From Hyphomicrobiales bacterium (GTDB taxonomy: Bacteria; Pseudomonadota; Alphaproteobacteria; Rhizobiales; Beijerinckiaceae), in the NCBI GenBank assembly GCA_027489955.1, contig JAIXYZ010000011.1, positions 248,001-312,000 on the forward strand: 64,000 bases of DNA, given 5' to 3'. Of the stretch, positions 39,896-48,082 are shown one piece after another (the first letter of the stretch is position 1; the number at the start of each line of letters is the position of its first letter). Both the position numbers and the translations under genes were made by a program. Under the pieces are notes generated by a model, which did not search any database, had not been told where the DNA came from, and worked only from the letters and a program-made list of their open reading frames with translations.

Positions 39896-40903
39896 TCAGG
39901 CGACCTCCCGGCCGGGTTGGTTCAATGGAAAATCGGTGATCGCCCGCCGGTCCTGGCCGAGCCAGAGCGACACGGTGAGCTGTTGGGGCTTGCCCGGCGG
40001 AGGAGCGAGCTCGCGCGTCGTCACGCAATCCAGGTCGCCGTCGCGCAGCCAGCCGGCCACCTGATCGCGGGTGAAGCCCAGGCGCCGGTGGGCGTGGCTC
40101 TCGCGCAGGAATTCCAGGTCGTGCGGCGCGAAGTCCACCACCAGCAGCCGCCCGCCGGGGCTGACGAGGGAGGCGGCCTCGCGCAGGGCCCAGGCCGGGT
40201 CGTCCAGATAGTGGAGGACCTGATGGATCACGACGAGATCGAAGGCGTTGCGCTCCACCGGCGGCGCCAGGATGTCGCCCTGGCGCAGCTCGACACGCGT
40301 CAGGCCTGCCTTCTCCAGCTGCGCCCGCGCCACCGCCAGCATGGCATGGCTGGCATCCACGCCGACCGCGCGGCGGGCATTGGGCGCCAGGAGCGCGAGC
40401 ATGCGCCCGGTGCCGGTGCCGAGATCGAGCAGGGCGTTGACCGGCCGCGGACCCACGACGTCGAGGATGGCCTGCTCGACCGCGGCTTCCGGCGCATGCA
40501 GTGAGCGAAGCCGGTCCCAATCCGCGGCGCGGCTGGCGAAATAGGTCTGCGCGGCGTGGGCGCGGGCGGCGCGCACGGCGGCCCGGCGGTCCCGATCGGC
40601 CGACAGGGAGGGGTCGGAGGCGGACAGGCCCGCGACGATGCCCTGCGCCAGGCCCGCCCTGTCGTCATCCACCAGCCGGAAGAAGGCCCACGAGCCCTCG
40701 CGGTGGCGCTCCACCAGGCCGGCCTCGACGAGCAGCTTGAGATGCCGCGACACCCGCGGCTGCGACTGGCCGAGAATATCGGTGAGGTCGGACACCGACA
40801 GGTCGCCCTCTCCCAGCAGCGCCAGGATGCGCAGGCGCGTCTCCTCGCCCGCAGCCTTGAGGGCTGCGACCATGGCATCGAGACTGGCCGGACCTGCGTT
40901 CAC
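39896..40903 (-). CDS. ArsR-family regulator fused to SAM-dependent methyltransferase domain
   Basis: 335 aa from GTG at 40903 (AGGGA upstream). Residues 8-85 are an ArsR winged helix (EETRLRILALLGEGDLSVSDLTDILGQSQPRVSRHLKLL); no metal-binding CxC is seen. Residues 115-300 are a class I methyltransferase fold with SAM site LLDLGTGTGRM (159-168) and VGVDASHAML. In proteobacteria ArsR-type SahR/SamR regulators control methionine-cycle genes in response to SAH or SAM; here the methyltransferase fold probably serves as sensor. The perfect operator 20 nt upstream and the metF-metH genes downstream support that role. Confidence 0.88.
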   Translation of the reverse strand: MNAGPASLDAMVAALKAAGEETRLRILALLGEGDLSVSDLTDILGQSQPRVSRHLKLLVEAGLVERHREGSWAFFRLVDDDRAGLAQGIVAGLSASDPSLSADRDRRAAVRAARAHAAQTYFASRAADWDRLRSLHAPEAAVEQAILDVVGPRPVNALLDLGTGTGRMLALLAPNARRAVGVDASHAMLAVARAQLEKAGLTRVELRQGDILAPPVERNAFDLVVIHQVLHYLDDPAWALREAASLVSPGGRLLVVDFAPHDLEFLRESHAHRRLGFTRDQVAGWLRDGDLDCVTTRELAPPPGKPQQLTVSLWLGQDRRAITDFPLNQPGREVA

Positions 40904-40922
40904 CGATCCCTCATCGGAGCGA

Positions 40923-40944
40923 CATATAAAGATATGTTTATATG
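40923..40944. promoter_or_regulatory. 22-bp palindromic operator of the methionine-cycle operon
   Basis: CATATAAA-GATATG-TTTATATG: perfect 8-bp arms around a 6-bp centre, in AT-rich sequence that stands out from the GC-rich surroundings. It starts 20 nt upstream of the regulator GTG and resembles known ArsR-type SAM/SAH-regulator sites. Autoregulation is expected. Confidence 0.8.
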
Positions 40945-40984
40945 AGTAGTGCCGTCATGGCAATATCGCAACGGCGATGGCATT

Positions 40985-41080
40985 GCCGGTGAGAAGGGAT
41001 CCCGGCTATGCCGACCATGAAGCGTCACGCCCGTCGTCAGCCCGGGTCCCCTGCCCGCGCCTCGCTCGCCGGGGGGTGAC
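40985..41080. repeat. Palindromic intergenic repeat (REP-like), degraded copy 2
   Basis: The right arm (41041-41080) aligns over 40 nt with the inverted left arm of copy 1 (33789-33827), sharing TCCCCT and CGCTCGCCGGGG blocks with scattered changes and one base offset. The left arm (40985-41006) has AGAAGGGATCCCGGC. It fills the gap between the methionine regulator and the AMP nucleosidase 3' end. Confidence 0.6.
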
Positions 41081-41122
41081 AGTCGAGGACAGGCATACCA
41101 CGCCGGCTTCGGCCTCGCCGGC

Positions 41123-42589
41123 CTATCGGAACGGCGGTTCGTCGAAGCTGCGGAGCTTGCGGGAATGGAGGGACTGGCGGTCGCCTCGCAGCATGTCGAC
41201 CGCGGTGAGGCCGATCAACAGGTGCTCGCCGACGGCGCGCTCGTAGAACGCATTGGCGGCGCCGGGCAGCTTGATCTCGCCGTGGAGCGGCTTGTCGGAG
41301 ACGCATAGAAGCGTGCCGTAGGGCACCCGCAGCCGGTAGCCCTGGGCTGCGATCGTTCCCGATTCCATGTCCACCGCGATGGCGCGCGAGAGGTTGATGC
41401 GCTTGCGCTCCTGCGTCCAGCGCAGTTCCCAGTTGCGATCGTCGTTGGTGACGACCGTGCCGGTACGCAGGCGCTGCTTGAGCCGCTCGCCGCTCTCGCC
41501 GGTGACTGAAGCGGCGGCCTTCTGCAGCGCGATCTGCACCTCCGCCAGCGCCGGGATGGGAATGTCCGGCGGCAGGAGCGTGTCGAGGATGCGGTCCTGC
41601 CGGAGATAGCCATGGGCGAGCACGTAGTCGCCGATGCGCTGCGACTGTCTCAAGCCCCCGCAATGGCCGATCATGAGCCAGCAATGCGGGCGCAGCACCG
41701 CCAGATGGTCGGTGATGTTCTTGGCGTTGGAGGGGCCGACGCCGATATTCACCAGCGTGACGCCCTGCCCGTCGGCGCGGCGCAGGTGGTAGGCCGGCAT
41801 CTGGTAGCGATGCCAGGGCAGCGCGGCCACCAGGCGCTCGGCCTCGGCGCGGTCCAGGTCGCGGGCGATCACCAGCCCGCCCGGGAGGACGAGGTCGGTA
41901 TACGGGCCGTCCTGGCCGATCTGGTCCAGGCCGAACCGCACGAACTGGTCGACATAGCGGTGATAGTTCGTCAGCAGGATCCAGGGCTGAACCGCCCGCC
42001 AGTCCGTCCCGGTATAGTGGACGATGCGGCGCAGCGAATAATCGACGCGCGCCGCGTCGAAGAGCGACAGCGGCCGCGGCGCGCCGTCGGGAAGGTCGAA
42101 CAGGCCGTCGGCGATCTCGTCGCCCACCGCCGAGAGCATGGGCGCCGGGAACACGCGGGCAAGCTCCGCCGATGTCACCGCGCCGCGCCCCAGTTCGTCG
42201 CCCCGCTCGAAGACGTAAGGATAGGGGATCTCCTGCGCGCTCACGCCCACCGCGATCGAGGCGCCGTAATCCTCCACCAGGTAGGAAAGCTGGGCGACGA
42301 GATAATCCTGGAAGACGTCCGGCTGGGTGACCGTGGTCACGTAGGTCCCCGGCCCCTGGAACTTGCCGTAAGCGCGGGCGATGGAGGGCTGCGGGCCGTT
42401 GGCGACGTAGGTCACCGACAGTTCGGGATAGCGGAACCGCGCGCGCTCCGCCGCGTCCGGCACGGCGCGCGTCTCGAAATAGCGCTCCAGGGCGGCCTTC
42501 AGCGCGTCGGTCGCCTCCGCGTGCAGGCGGATCAGTTCCGCCACCGCCTGCCGGGGCGTGAGGCCCGAGGCGGAATCCGTCGTCGTCAT
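41123..42589 (-). CDS. amn: AMP nucleosidase
   Basis: 488 aa from ATG 42589. N-terminal AMP-nucleosidase domain (residues 1-180, FRYPELSVTYVANGPQPSIARAYGKFQGPG) followed by a purine-phosphorylase-like catalytic domain: LVNIGVGPSNAKNITDHLAVLRP, LMIGHCGGLR, and AVDMESGTIAAQGYRLRVPYGTLLCVSDKPLHGE (Met-Glu ribose-binding pair and catalytic Asp). It hydrolyses AMP to adenine and ribose-5-phosphate, controlling adenylate pools. Standalone gene, downstream of the cold-shock gene on the same strand. Confidence 0.95.
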   Translation of the reverse strand: MTTTDSASGLTPRQAVAELIRLHAEATDALKAALERYFETRAVPDAAERARFRYPELSVTYVANGPQPSIARAYGKFQGPGTYVTTVTQPDVFQDYLVAQLSYLVEDYGASIAVGVSAQEIPYPYVFERGDELGRGAVTSAELARVFPAPMLSAVGDEIADGLFDLPDGAPRPLSLFDAARVDYSLRRIVHYTGTDWRAVQPWILLTNYHRYVDQFVRFGLDQIGQDGPYTDLVLPGGLVIARDLDRAEAERLVAALPWHRYQMPAYHLRRADGQGVTLVNIGVGPSNAKNITDHLAVLRPHCWLMIGHCGGLRQSQRIGDYVLAHGYLRQDRILDTLLPPDIPIPALAEVQIALQKAAASVTGESGERLKQRLRTGTVVTNDDRNWELRWTQERKRINLSRAIAVDMESGTIAAQGYRLRVPYGTLLCVSDKPLHGEIKLPGAANAFYERAVGEHLLIGLTAVDMLRGDRQSLHSRKLRSFDEPPFR

Positions 42590-42631
42590 CCAAGCTCCCG
42601 TGGCGCCGGCCGAGCGGCGGCCCTGAATGCC

Positions 42632-42660
42632 AAAAGGCGCGCGCCGGTCTGGCACGCGCC
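42632..42660 (-). terminator. Rho-independent terminator of cold-shock gene
   Basis: Minus strand GGCGCGTGCC, loop AGACC, GGCGCGCGCC then TTTTGG; 10-bp stem with one G-U, starting 27 nt after the stop and ending before amn. Confidence 0.85.
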
Positions 42661-42686
42661 GGTCGTCCTGCGGCGCCGGAGCGGCC

Positions 42687-42890
42687 TCACTCGACCTCGA
42701 GGTCTCCGGCCGCCGTCTTGCCCCGCTCGGTCTTCAGTTCGAACCGGACGGCCTGCTTCTCGTTCAGCGTCTCCAGCCCGGCGGCCTTCACCGCCGAGAT
42801 GTGGACGAACACGTCACGCCCGCCATCCTCGGGCGTGATGAAGCCGAAGCCCTTCTGGGCGTCGAACCATTTAACGGTCCCCTTCGCCAT
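42687..42890 (-). CDS. Cold-shock domain protein
   Basis: 67 aa, a single cold-shock domain: [22 protein letters not shown] (RNP1 KGFGFI) and DVFVHISAV (RNP2). It binds single-stranded RNA/DNA and melts secondary structure. GGAGGG lies 8 nt before the ATG, and the leader has a hairpin GGGAGC-CACCGC-GCTCCC (42915-42932). Whether it is cold-induced cannot be told; many alphaproteobacterial paralogues are constitutive. Confidence 0.95.
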   Translation of the reverse strand: MAKGTVKWFDAQKGFGFITPEDGGRDVFVHISAVKAAGLETLNEKQAVRFELKTERGKTAAGDLEVE

Positions 42891-43035
42891 GGCGCGGACC
42901 CTCCTCGCATACGGGAGCCACCGCGCTCCCGATGCCCGGGAGTGAAGGCCAGGGCGGACGAAGCGTCAATGCGAAAGTCTGTCCCGGCGAAGCGGCGCGG
43001 CTGCAGCCCCTGGCACGCAAGGGCAAAAGGGTCCG

Positions 43036-45435
43036 CTAGCCGCCCGTCTTCTCCACGAAGCTGTCCAGCACCATCTTGCGGCCCGCCTTGTCGAAATCGA
43101 CGGTCAGCTTGTTGCCGTCGACGGAAGCCACGGTGCCCGGGCCGAACTTGACGTGGAAGACGCGCTCGCCCTCGGCGATGCCCGAACCGCCGCCGGTGGA
43201 ACGCGCGGTCAGCTCGCCCTCGATGGTGAGCGGCCCGCCGCGCTGGCTGCCGGCCCTGTAGCCCGCGCCGCGCTCCGCAAAGCCGCCGCGCGACCCGCCC
43301 TGCGCGCCGCCGCCACCGAAGCTGCCGCCGCCCTGGCGCTGGGCGCGCTGCCAGCCGGGCGTGGAATAGGTCGACGAGAAGGGCTCGATCCTGTCGAAGC
43401 GCGAGCCGCCATAGCCGCCCTGATGGAACGAGGCGGGCGCCTCCAGGATATCCACCGCGCGCTCGGGCAGTTCGTCGATGAAGCGCGAGGGGATGGTCGC
43501 GTTCCACAGGCCGTGGATGCGGCGGTTGGTGGCGAACATCAGCTTGGCGCGCTTGCGCGCCCGCGTCAGCCCCACATGGGCGAGCCGTCGCTCCTCCTCG
43601 AGCCCGGCGCGGCCGCTCTCGTCCAGCGCGCGCTGGTTGGGCAGCAGCCCCTCCTCCCAGCCGGGCAGGAAGACCGTATCGAATTCGAGGCCCTTGGCGG
43701 CGTGGAGCGTCATGATCGAGACGCGCTCCGCCCCGTCGCCGTCATTGGCCTCCATGACGAGCGAGATGTGCTCAAGGAAGCCCTGCAGGTCGGGGAATTC
43801 CTCCATCGACCGAACGAGTTCCTTGAGATTCTCCAGCCGCCCGGCGGCATCCGCTGAGCGGTCGGCGCGCCACATGGCGGTATAGCCCGACTCCTCCAGG
43901 ACCAGCTCGGCGAGCTCCGAATGGGGGAGCGTCTCCATGGCCTGGCTCCAGCGCCCGAACGCCGTCACGACGTCGCGCAGCGCCGCCCGCGGCTTAGGCT
44001 TCAGGTCCTCGGTCTCGACCATGAAGCGGGCCGCCTGCATCAGCGAGATGCGCGCCGAGCGGGCATGGTTGTGAAGCAGCTGGATCGTAGCGTCGCCCAG
44101 CCCGCGCTTGGGCACGTTGACGATACGCTCGAAGGCGAGATCGTCGGTGGCATTGGCCACGCAGCGCAGATAGGCGAGCGCGTCGCGGATCTCCGCCCGC
44201 TCGTAGAAGCGCGGGCCGCCGATCACGCGGTACGGCAGGCCTAGCTGGACGAAGCGCTCCTCGATCTCGCGCATCTGCGCGGAGATGCGCACCAGCACGG
44301 CGATCTCCGCCAGGTTGTGGCCCTTGTGCTGGAGCGCCTCGATCTCCTCGCCGATGAGGCGGGCCTCCTCCTCGGAATCCCACGCCCCGGTGATCGTGAC
44401 CTTCTCCCCGTCCACGTCCTCGGTCCGCAGGGTCTTGCCCAGGCGGCCTTCGTTCTTGGCGATGAGGTGGGACGCGGCCGCCAGGATATGGCCCGTCGAA
44501 CGGTAATTGCGCTCCAGCCGGATCACGGTCGCGCCGGGGAAGTCGTGCTCGAAGCGCAGGATGTTGTCCACGTCCGCGCCGCGCCAGCCATAGATCGACT
44601 GGTCGTCGTCGCCGACGCAGCAGACGTTGTTGCGTCCCTGGGCCAGCAGGCGCAGCCACAGATACTGGGCGACGTTGGTGTCCTGGTACTCGTCCACCAG
44701 CATGTAGCGGAACCGGTCCTGGTACTGGCGCAGGACGTCCGGGTTCTCGCGCCACAGGCGCAGGCACTCCAGGAGCAGGTCGCCGAAATCGGCGGCGTTC
44801 AGGATCTTGAGCCGCTCCTGGTACAGCGCGTAGAGCGTCTGGCCCTTGCCGGAGGCGAAGGCGGCCGCCTCGCCGTGGGGCACCTTGTCGGGCGTCAGGC
44901 CGCGGTTCTTCCAGCCGTCGATCGCGCCGGCGAGCGCCCGCGCCGGCCAGCGCTTGTCGTCGACGTTCTCCGCCTGGAGCACCTGCTTGAGCAGGCGGAT
45001 CTGGTCGTCCGTGTCCAGGATGGTGAAATCGGATTTCAGCCCGACCAGCTCGGCGTGGCGCCGCAGCACCTTCGTGCCGATGGCGTGGAACGTGCCGAGC
45101 CAGGGCATGCCCTCCGCCACGGGCCCCGCGATAGCAGCGACCCGGTGCTTCATCTCCCGCGCGGCCTTGTTGGTGAAGGTCACCGCCAGGATGTCGGAGG
45201 GGCGCGCGCGGCCCGTCGCGATGAGATGGGCGATGCGCGTCGTCAGCACGCGCGTCTTGCCCGTGCCGGCGCCGGCCAGGACGAGGACGGGCCCCTCGGT
45301 CGTCTCCACCGCCTGGCGCTGCTCGGGGTTCAGCCCGTCCAGATAGGCCGCGCCGGCGGCGACCGAGGCGCGGGCGCGCGCGGCCAGCCCCCCGGGACGG
45401 GGCGCATGGGACAGGGCTGAGGGATCCGGTGGCAC
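43036..45435 (-). CDS. uvrD: UvrD/PcrA-type DNA helicase
   Basis: 799 aa, GTG start. Superfamily 1A helicase: Q-motif LNPEQRQAVE (residues 35-44), Walker A AGAGTGKT (54-61), motif II VDEYQDTN, motif III GDDDQSIYGWRGAD, motif IV RLERNYRSTGHIL, motif V VSIMTLHAAKGLEFDTVFLPGWEEGLLP and motif VI RRLAHVGLTRARKRA. The last 60 residues (ERVFHVKFGPGTVASVDG..LTVDF) are the Tudor-like domain that binds RNA polymerase in PcrA/UvrD; a glycine/serine-rich linker precedes it. It acts in nucleotide-excision and mismatch repair and clears stalled polymerase. Confidence 0.94.
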   Translation of the reverse strand: MPPDPSALSHAPRPGGLAARARASVAAGAAYLDGLNPEQRQAVETTEGPVLVLAGAGTGKTRVLTTRIAHLIATGRARPSDILAVTFTNKAAREMKHRVAAIAGPVAEGMPWLGTFHAIGTKVLRRHAELVGLKSDFTILDTDDQIRLLKQVLQAENVDDKRWPARALAGAIDGWKNRGLTPDKVPHGEAAAFASGKGQTLYALYQERLKILNAADFGDLLLECLRLWRENPDVLRQYQDRFRYMLVDEYQDTNVAQYLWLRLLAQGRNNVCCVGDDDQSIYGWRGADVDNILRFEHDFPGATVIRLERNYRSTGHILAAASHLIAKNEGRLGKTLRTEDVDGEKVTITGAWDSEEEARLIGEEIEALQHKGHNLAEIAVLVRISAQMREIEERFVQLGLPYRVIGGPRFYERAEIRDALAYLRCVANATDDLAFERIVNVPKRGLGDATIQLLHNHARSARISLMQAARFMVETEDLKPKPRAALRDVVTAFGRWSQAMETLPHSELAELVLEESGYTAMWRADRSADAAGRLENLKELVRSMEEFPDLQGFLEHISLVMEANDGDGAERVSIMTLHAAKGLEFDTVFLPGWEEGLLPNQRALDESGRAGLEEERRLAHVGLTRARKRAKLMFATNRRIHGLWNATIPSRFIDELPERAVDILEAPASFHQGGYGGSRFDRIEPFSSTYSTPGWQRAQRQGGGSFGGGGAQGGSRGGFAERGAGYRAGSQRGGPLTIEGELTARSTGGGSGIAEGERVFHVKFGPGTVASVDGNKLTVDFDKAGRKMVLDSFVEKTGG

Positions 45436-45613
45436 GGTGATGCTGAAACTCGCGGTTGATTCGGGCGGACGCGGGAGCCTGCCGGAAAATGGACCAAAGA
45501 GCGAACGGCGTCGAGGCGCGCGCGTTGTCCCGGCACCTCGCCGCGGCCGCCGGTCGTCCCTATATGGATGTCAGATGGGGCTGCGCGGCCGAAACGTGAA
45601 GGAGATGCGACCC

Positions 45614-45856
45614 ATGCGCCACCATGTCCTGCTGGGCGCCCTGATGCTGGCGGCGTCGCTCGCGGCACCCGCGGCCCGGGCGCAGAATGCCATCGAGACG
45701 CAGATCCAGAACCAGAACCGGCAGCTCGACCAGATGATCCAGAACCAGGGTCAGCTGCGGCAGCAGCAATTCGACAATTCGAGCATCCGCATGCAGCTCG
45801 ACAGGGATCGCAACAGGCCGCCGAACTATCCGACCACCGACCCCCAGCCTCGCTGA
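45614..45856 (+). CDS. Small exported Q/N-rich protein of unknown function
   Basis: 80 aa. ATG 45614 is preferred over 45605 because GAAGGAG (45598-45604) then has 9-nt spacing. A signal peptide ends at AARA|Q (about residue 23). The mature chain has IETQIQNQNRQLDQMIQNQGQLRQQQFDNSS, a predicted coiled coil with heptad-like spacing, then a basic, proline-rich tail. No known domain. It diverges from uvrD, convergent with the thioesterase gene. Periplasmic scaffold or adhesin role is only guesswork. Confidence 0.75.
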   Translation: MRHHVLLGALMLAASLAAPAARAQNAIETQIQNQNRQLDQMIQNQGQLRQQQFDNSSIRMQLDRDRNRPPNYPTTDPQPR

Positions 45857-45875
45857 GGAGCGAAGCGCGCCTGCG

Positions 45876-46430
45876 TCAGTGCCGCGTGCCGGCCAGCGCC
45901 GGCTCCTGGTCCTCGCGCCGTTCGTTGCGGCGGCGCACGCCCAGCGCCGGGGCGTTCAGCCGAGGACGCGGCAGGCGGGCGTGCGAGGCCTTCATCAGGC
46001 TGAGATTGGCCAGGATATCCGCCGGGAACGGCGCCGGGCGGCGGCTGTCCATGTCCACGTGCACGGACACGCATTCGGCGGTCGCCGCGACCCAGCCCTC
46101 GGCGGCGTCGCGGATCTCCATGCGGTAGTGCAGCGTCTTCTCGTCGAAATCGACCAGGTGCACCGTGACGCGCACGGACGCGTCGGCCATCAGCTCGCGC
46201 AGGAACCGGGTGTGACACTCGGCGAGAAAGTACGACGCCCGCCGCTGCGCGAGGTAATGCGCGCCGAGCCCGATGAGCCCGAACGCCTCGTCCATCGCCC
46301 GGTCCAGCAGCACATGGTAGTAGGCGAGGTTGAGATGCCCGTTATAGTCGATCCAGCCCGGCTCGATCCGCATCCGTGAGGATACGAACGGGGCAAAGAA
46401 CAGGACGGGAGCAGCGTTGATCTCGCTCAC
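45876..46430 (-). CDS. Thioesterase-like hot-dog fold protein
   Basis: 184 aa. The 4HBT/hot-dog core shows WIDYNGHLNLAYYHVLLDRAMDEAFGLIG (Asp/Asn-rich 'DYNGH' catalytic region near residue 28), RFLRELMADASVRVTVHLVDFDEKTLHYRMEI and ATAECVSVHVDM. Acyl-CoA thioesterases of this type include betainyl-CoA thioesterase of carnitine degradation, whose partner genes are absent here. The basic tail (PRPRLNAPALGVRRRNERRED) is extra. Substrate unknown. Confidence 0.82.
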   Translation of the reverse strand: MSEINAAPVLFFAPFVSSRMRIEPGWIDYNGHLNLAYYHVLLDRAMDEAFGLIGLGAHYLAQRRASYFLAECHTRFLRELMADASVRVTVHLVDFDEKTLHYRMEIRDAAEGWVAATAECVSVHVDMDSRRPAPFPADILANLSLMKASHARLPRPRLNAPALGVRRRNERREDQEPALAGTRH

Positions 46431-46504
46431 GGCAGCCTTCCTGGTCGCTGGTCGACGGCGGCAGGGCGGGAAAATGCCTTCGGAAAAGGCGGCCTGCCGT
46501 TAAG

Positions 46505-46513
46505 TTATCCACA
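46505..46513 (+). promoter_or_regulatory. Consensus DnaA box
   Basis: TTATCCACA, an exact match to the DnaA 9-mer, 36 nt upstream of the FAD dehydrogenase start. A single box, so not an origin; it may be regulatory or chance. Confidence 0.35.
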
Positions 46514-46548
46514 GCCATCATCGTCAAGAAACGCCAAGGGCGCAAGCC

Positions 46549-47964
46549 ATGAACGCCAACATCCAAGCCAGCTTTCCGCGCGTGCCTGCCGAACAGGTTA
46601 AGGCCGCATTGACCGAACTTGCCGCAACTTTCGGCAACCGGCTGGTGACGAGCCAGGCGGTGCGCGACCAGCACTGCAACACGCTGAGCTGGACGGCCTC
46701 GCAGGCGCCCGACGGCGTCGTCTATCCGCAGACCGTCGAGGACGTGTCCGCCGCCGTGCGCATCTGCGTCCGCCACGGCGTCCCGGTCATCCCCTTCGGC
46801 ACCGGCACCTCCTTCGAGGGCCACACCAACGCGCCCGCCGGCGGCATCTCCATCGACACGTCGATGATGAAGGCCATCGTCTCGGTCCATCCCGAGGATC
46901 TGGACGTCACGGTGGAGGCCGGCGTCACCCGCAAGGAGCTGAACGAGCACCTGCGCGACATGGGTCTGTTCTTCCCCATCGATCCCGGCGCCGATGCCTC
47001 CCTGGGCGGCATGGCGTCCACCCGCGCATCCGGAACCAATGCGGTCCGCTACGGCACGATGCGCGAGAACGTGCTGGCGCTCGAGGTCGTCACCGCCTCC
47101 GGCGAGGTGATCCATACCGGCCGCCGCGCCCGCAAGTCCTCCGCCGGCTACGACCTGACGCGCCTGTTCGTGGGCGCGGAGGGTACGCTCGGCATCATCA
47201 CCAAGGTGACGCTCAAGCTGCACGGCATCCCCCAGGCGATCTCCGGCGGCTTGTGCCCCTTCCCTTCGGTGGAGGCCGCCTGCCAGGCCACGATCCTGAC
47301 CATCCAGTCCGGCATCCCGGTGGCGCGGATCGAGCTGCTGGACGCCATGCAGGTGCGCGCCTGCAACCTGTATTCCAAGCTCAGCCTGCCCGAGACGCCG
47401 ATGCTCTTCGTGGAATTCCACGGAACCGAGGCCGGCGTGCGCGAGCAGTCCGAGTTCTTCGGCGAGATTGCCACCGAGTGCGGCGGCGGCCCGTTCGAAT
47501 GGACGACCAAGGCGGAGGAGCGCACGCGCCTCTGGCAGGCGCGCCACGACGCCTACTGGGCGGCCATCGCGCTCCGGCCCGGCGCGCAGGGCATCTCCAC
47601 CGACGTCTGCGTGCCGATCTCGCGGCTGGCCGAATGCGTCGCGGCGACGCAGGAGGACATCGCCGCTAGCGGCCTCGTCGCCACCATCGTCGGCCATGTG
47701 GGCGACGGCAATTTCCACGTCCTGCCCCTCGTCGACATGGACGATCCCGAAGAGGTGGCCCGGGGCAAGGCCTTCGTCGGCCGGCTCGTGGAGCGGGCGC
47801 TCGCCATGGAGGGCACCTGCACCGGCGAGCACGGCGTCGGCCAGATGAAGATGAAATATCTGGAGGCCGAGCACGGCGCCGAGGGATTGGCGCTCATGCG
47901 GGCGCTGAAGAAGGCGCTGGACCCGCAGAACATCATGAACCCGGGCAAGATCGTCGCGCTCTGA
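46549..47964 (+). CDS. FAD-linked D-2-hydroxyacid dehydrogenase (D-lactate dehydrogenase cytochrome type)
   Basis: 471 aa. PCMH-type FAD domain: VVYPQTVEDVSAAVRICVRHGVPVIPFGTGTSFEGHTNA (residues 55-95), DPGADASLGGMASTRASGTNAVRYGTMRENVL; C-terminal FAD_oxidase_C domain with the metal/substrate histidines GHVGDGNFHVLPLVD and CTGEHGVGQMKMKYL. It oxidises D-lactate or glycolate-like acids and passes electrons to cytochrome c or quinone. Close relatives are called D-LDH (cytochrome) or GlcD; the substrate is not fixed by sequence. No GlcE/GlcF partners are adjacent, favouring the single-subunit D-LDH group. Confidence 0.9.
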   Translation: MNANIQASFPRVPAEQVKAALTELAATFGNRLVTSQAVRDQHCNTLSWTASQAPDGVVYPQTVEDVSAAVRICVRHGVPVIPFGTGTSFEGHTNAPAGGISIDTSMMKAIVSVHPEDLDVTVEAGVTRKELNEHLRDMGLFFPIDPGADASLGGMASTRASGTNAVRYGTMRENVLALEVVTASGEVIHTGRRARKSSAGYDLTRLFVGAEGTLGIITKVTLKLHGIPQAISGGLCPFPSVEAACQATILTIQSGIPVARIELLDAMQVRACNLYSKLSLPETPMLFVEFHGTEAGVREQSEFFGEIATECGGGPFEWTTKAEERTRLWQARHDAYWAAIALRPGAQGISTDVCVPISRLAECVAATQEDIAASGLVATIVGHVGDGNFHVLPLVDMDDPEEVARGKAFVGRLVERALAMEGTCTGEHGVGQMKMKYLEAEHGAEGLALMRALKKALDPQNIMNPGKIVAL

Positions 47965-48082
47965 AGCCCAGGCCCGGCTCGCCTTGCGGCGGCGGGAACC
48001 TAGATGCACGCGGGAAGGCTCGTCTTTCCGGGCCGGCTTCGGCTAGTGTCGGCCCGGGCCCGACGGCTGTGAGAGGATCGAT

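Noticed and set aside
46431-46548. Replication origin
   Set aside because: Only one DnaA box, no AT-rich unwinding region and no dnaA, hemE or parAB neighbours.
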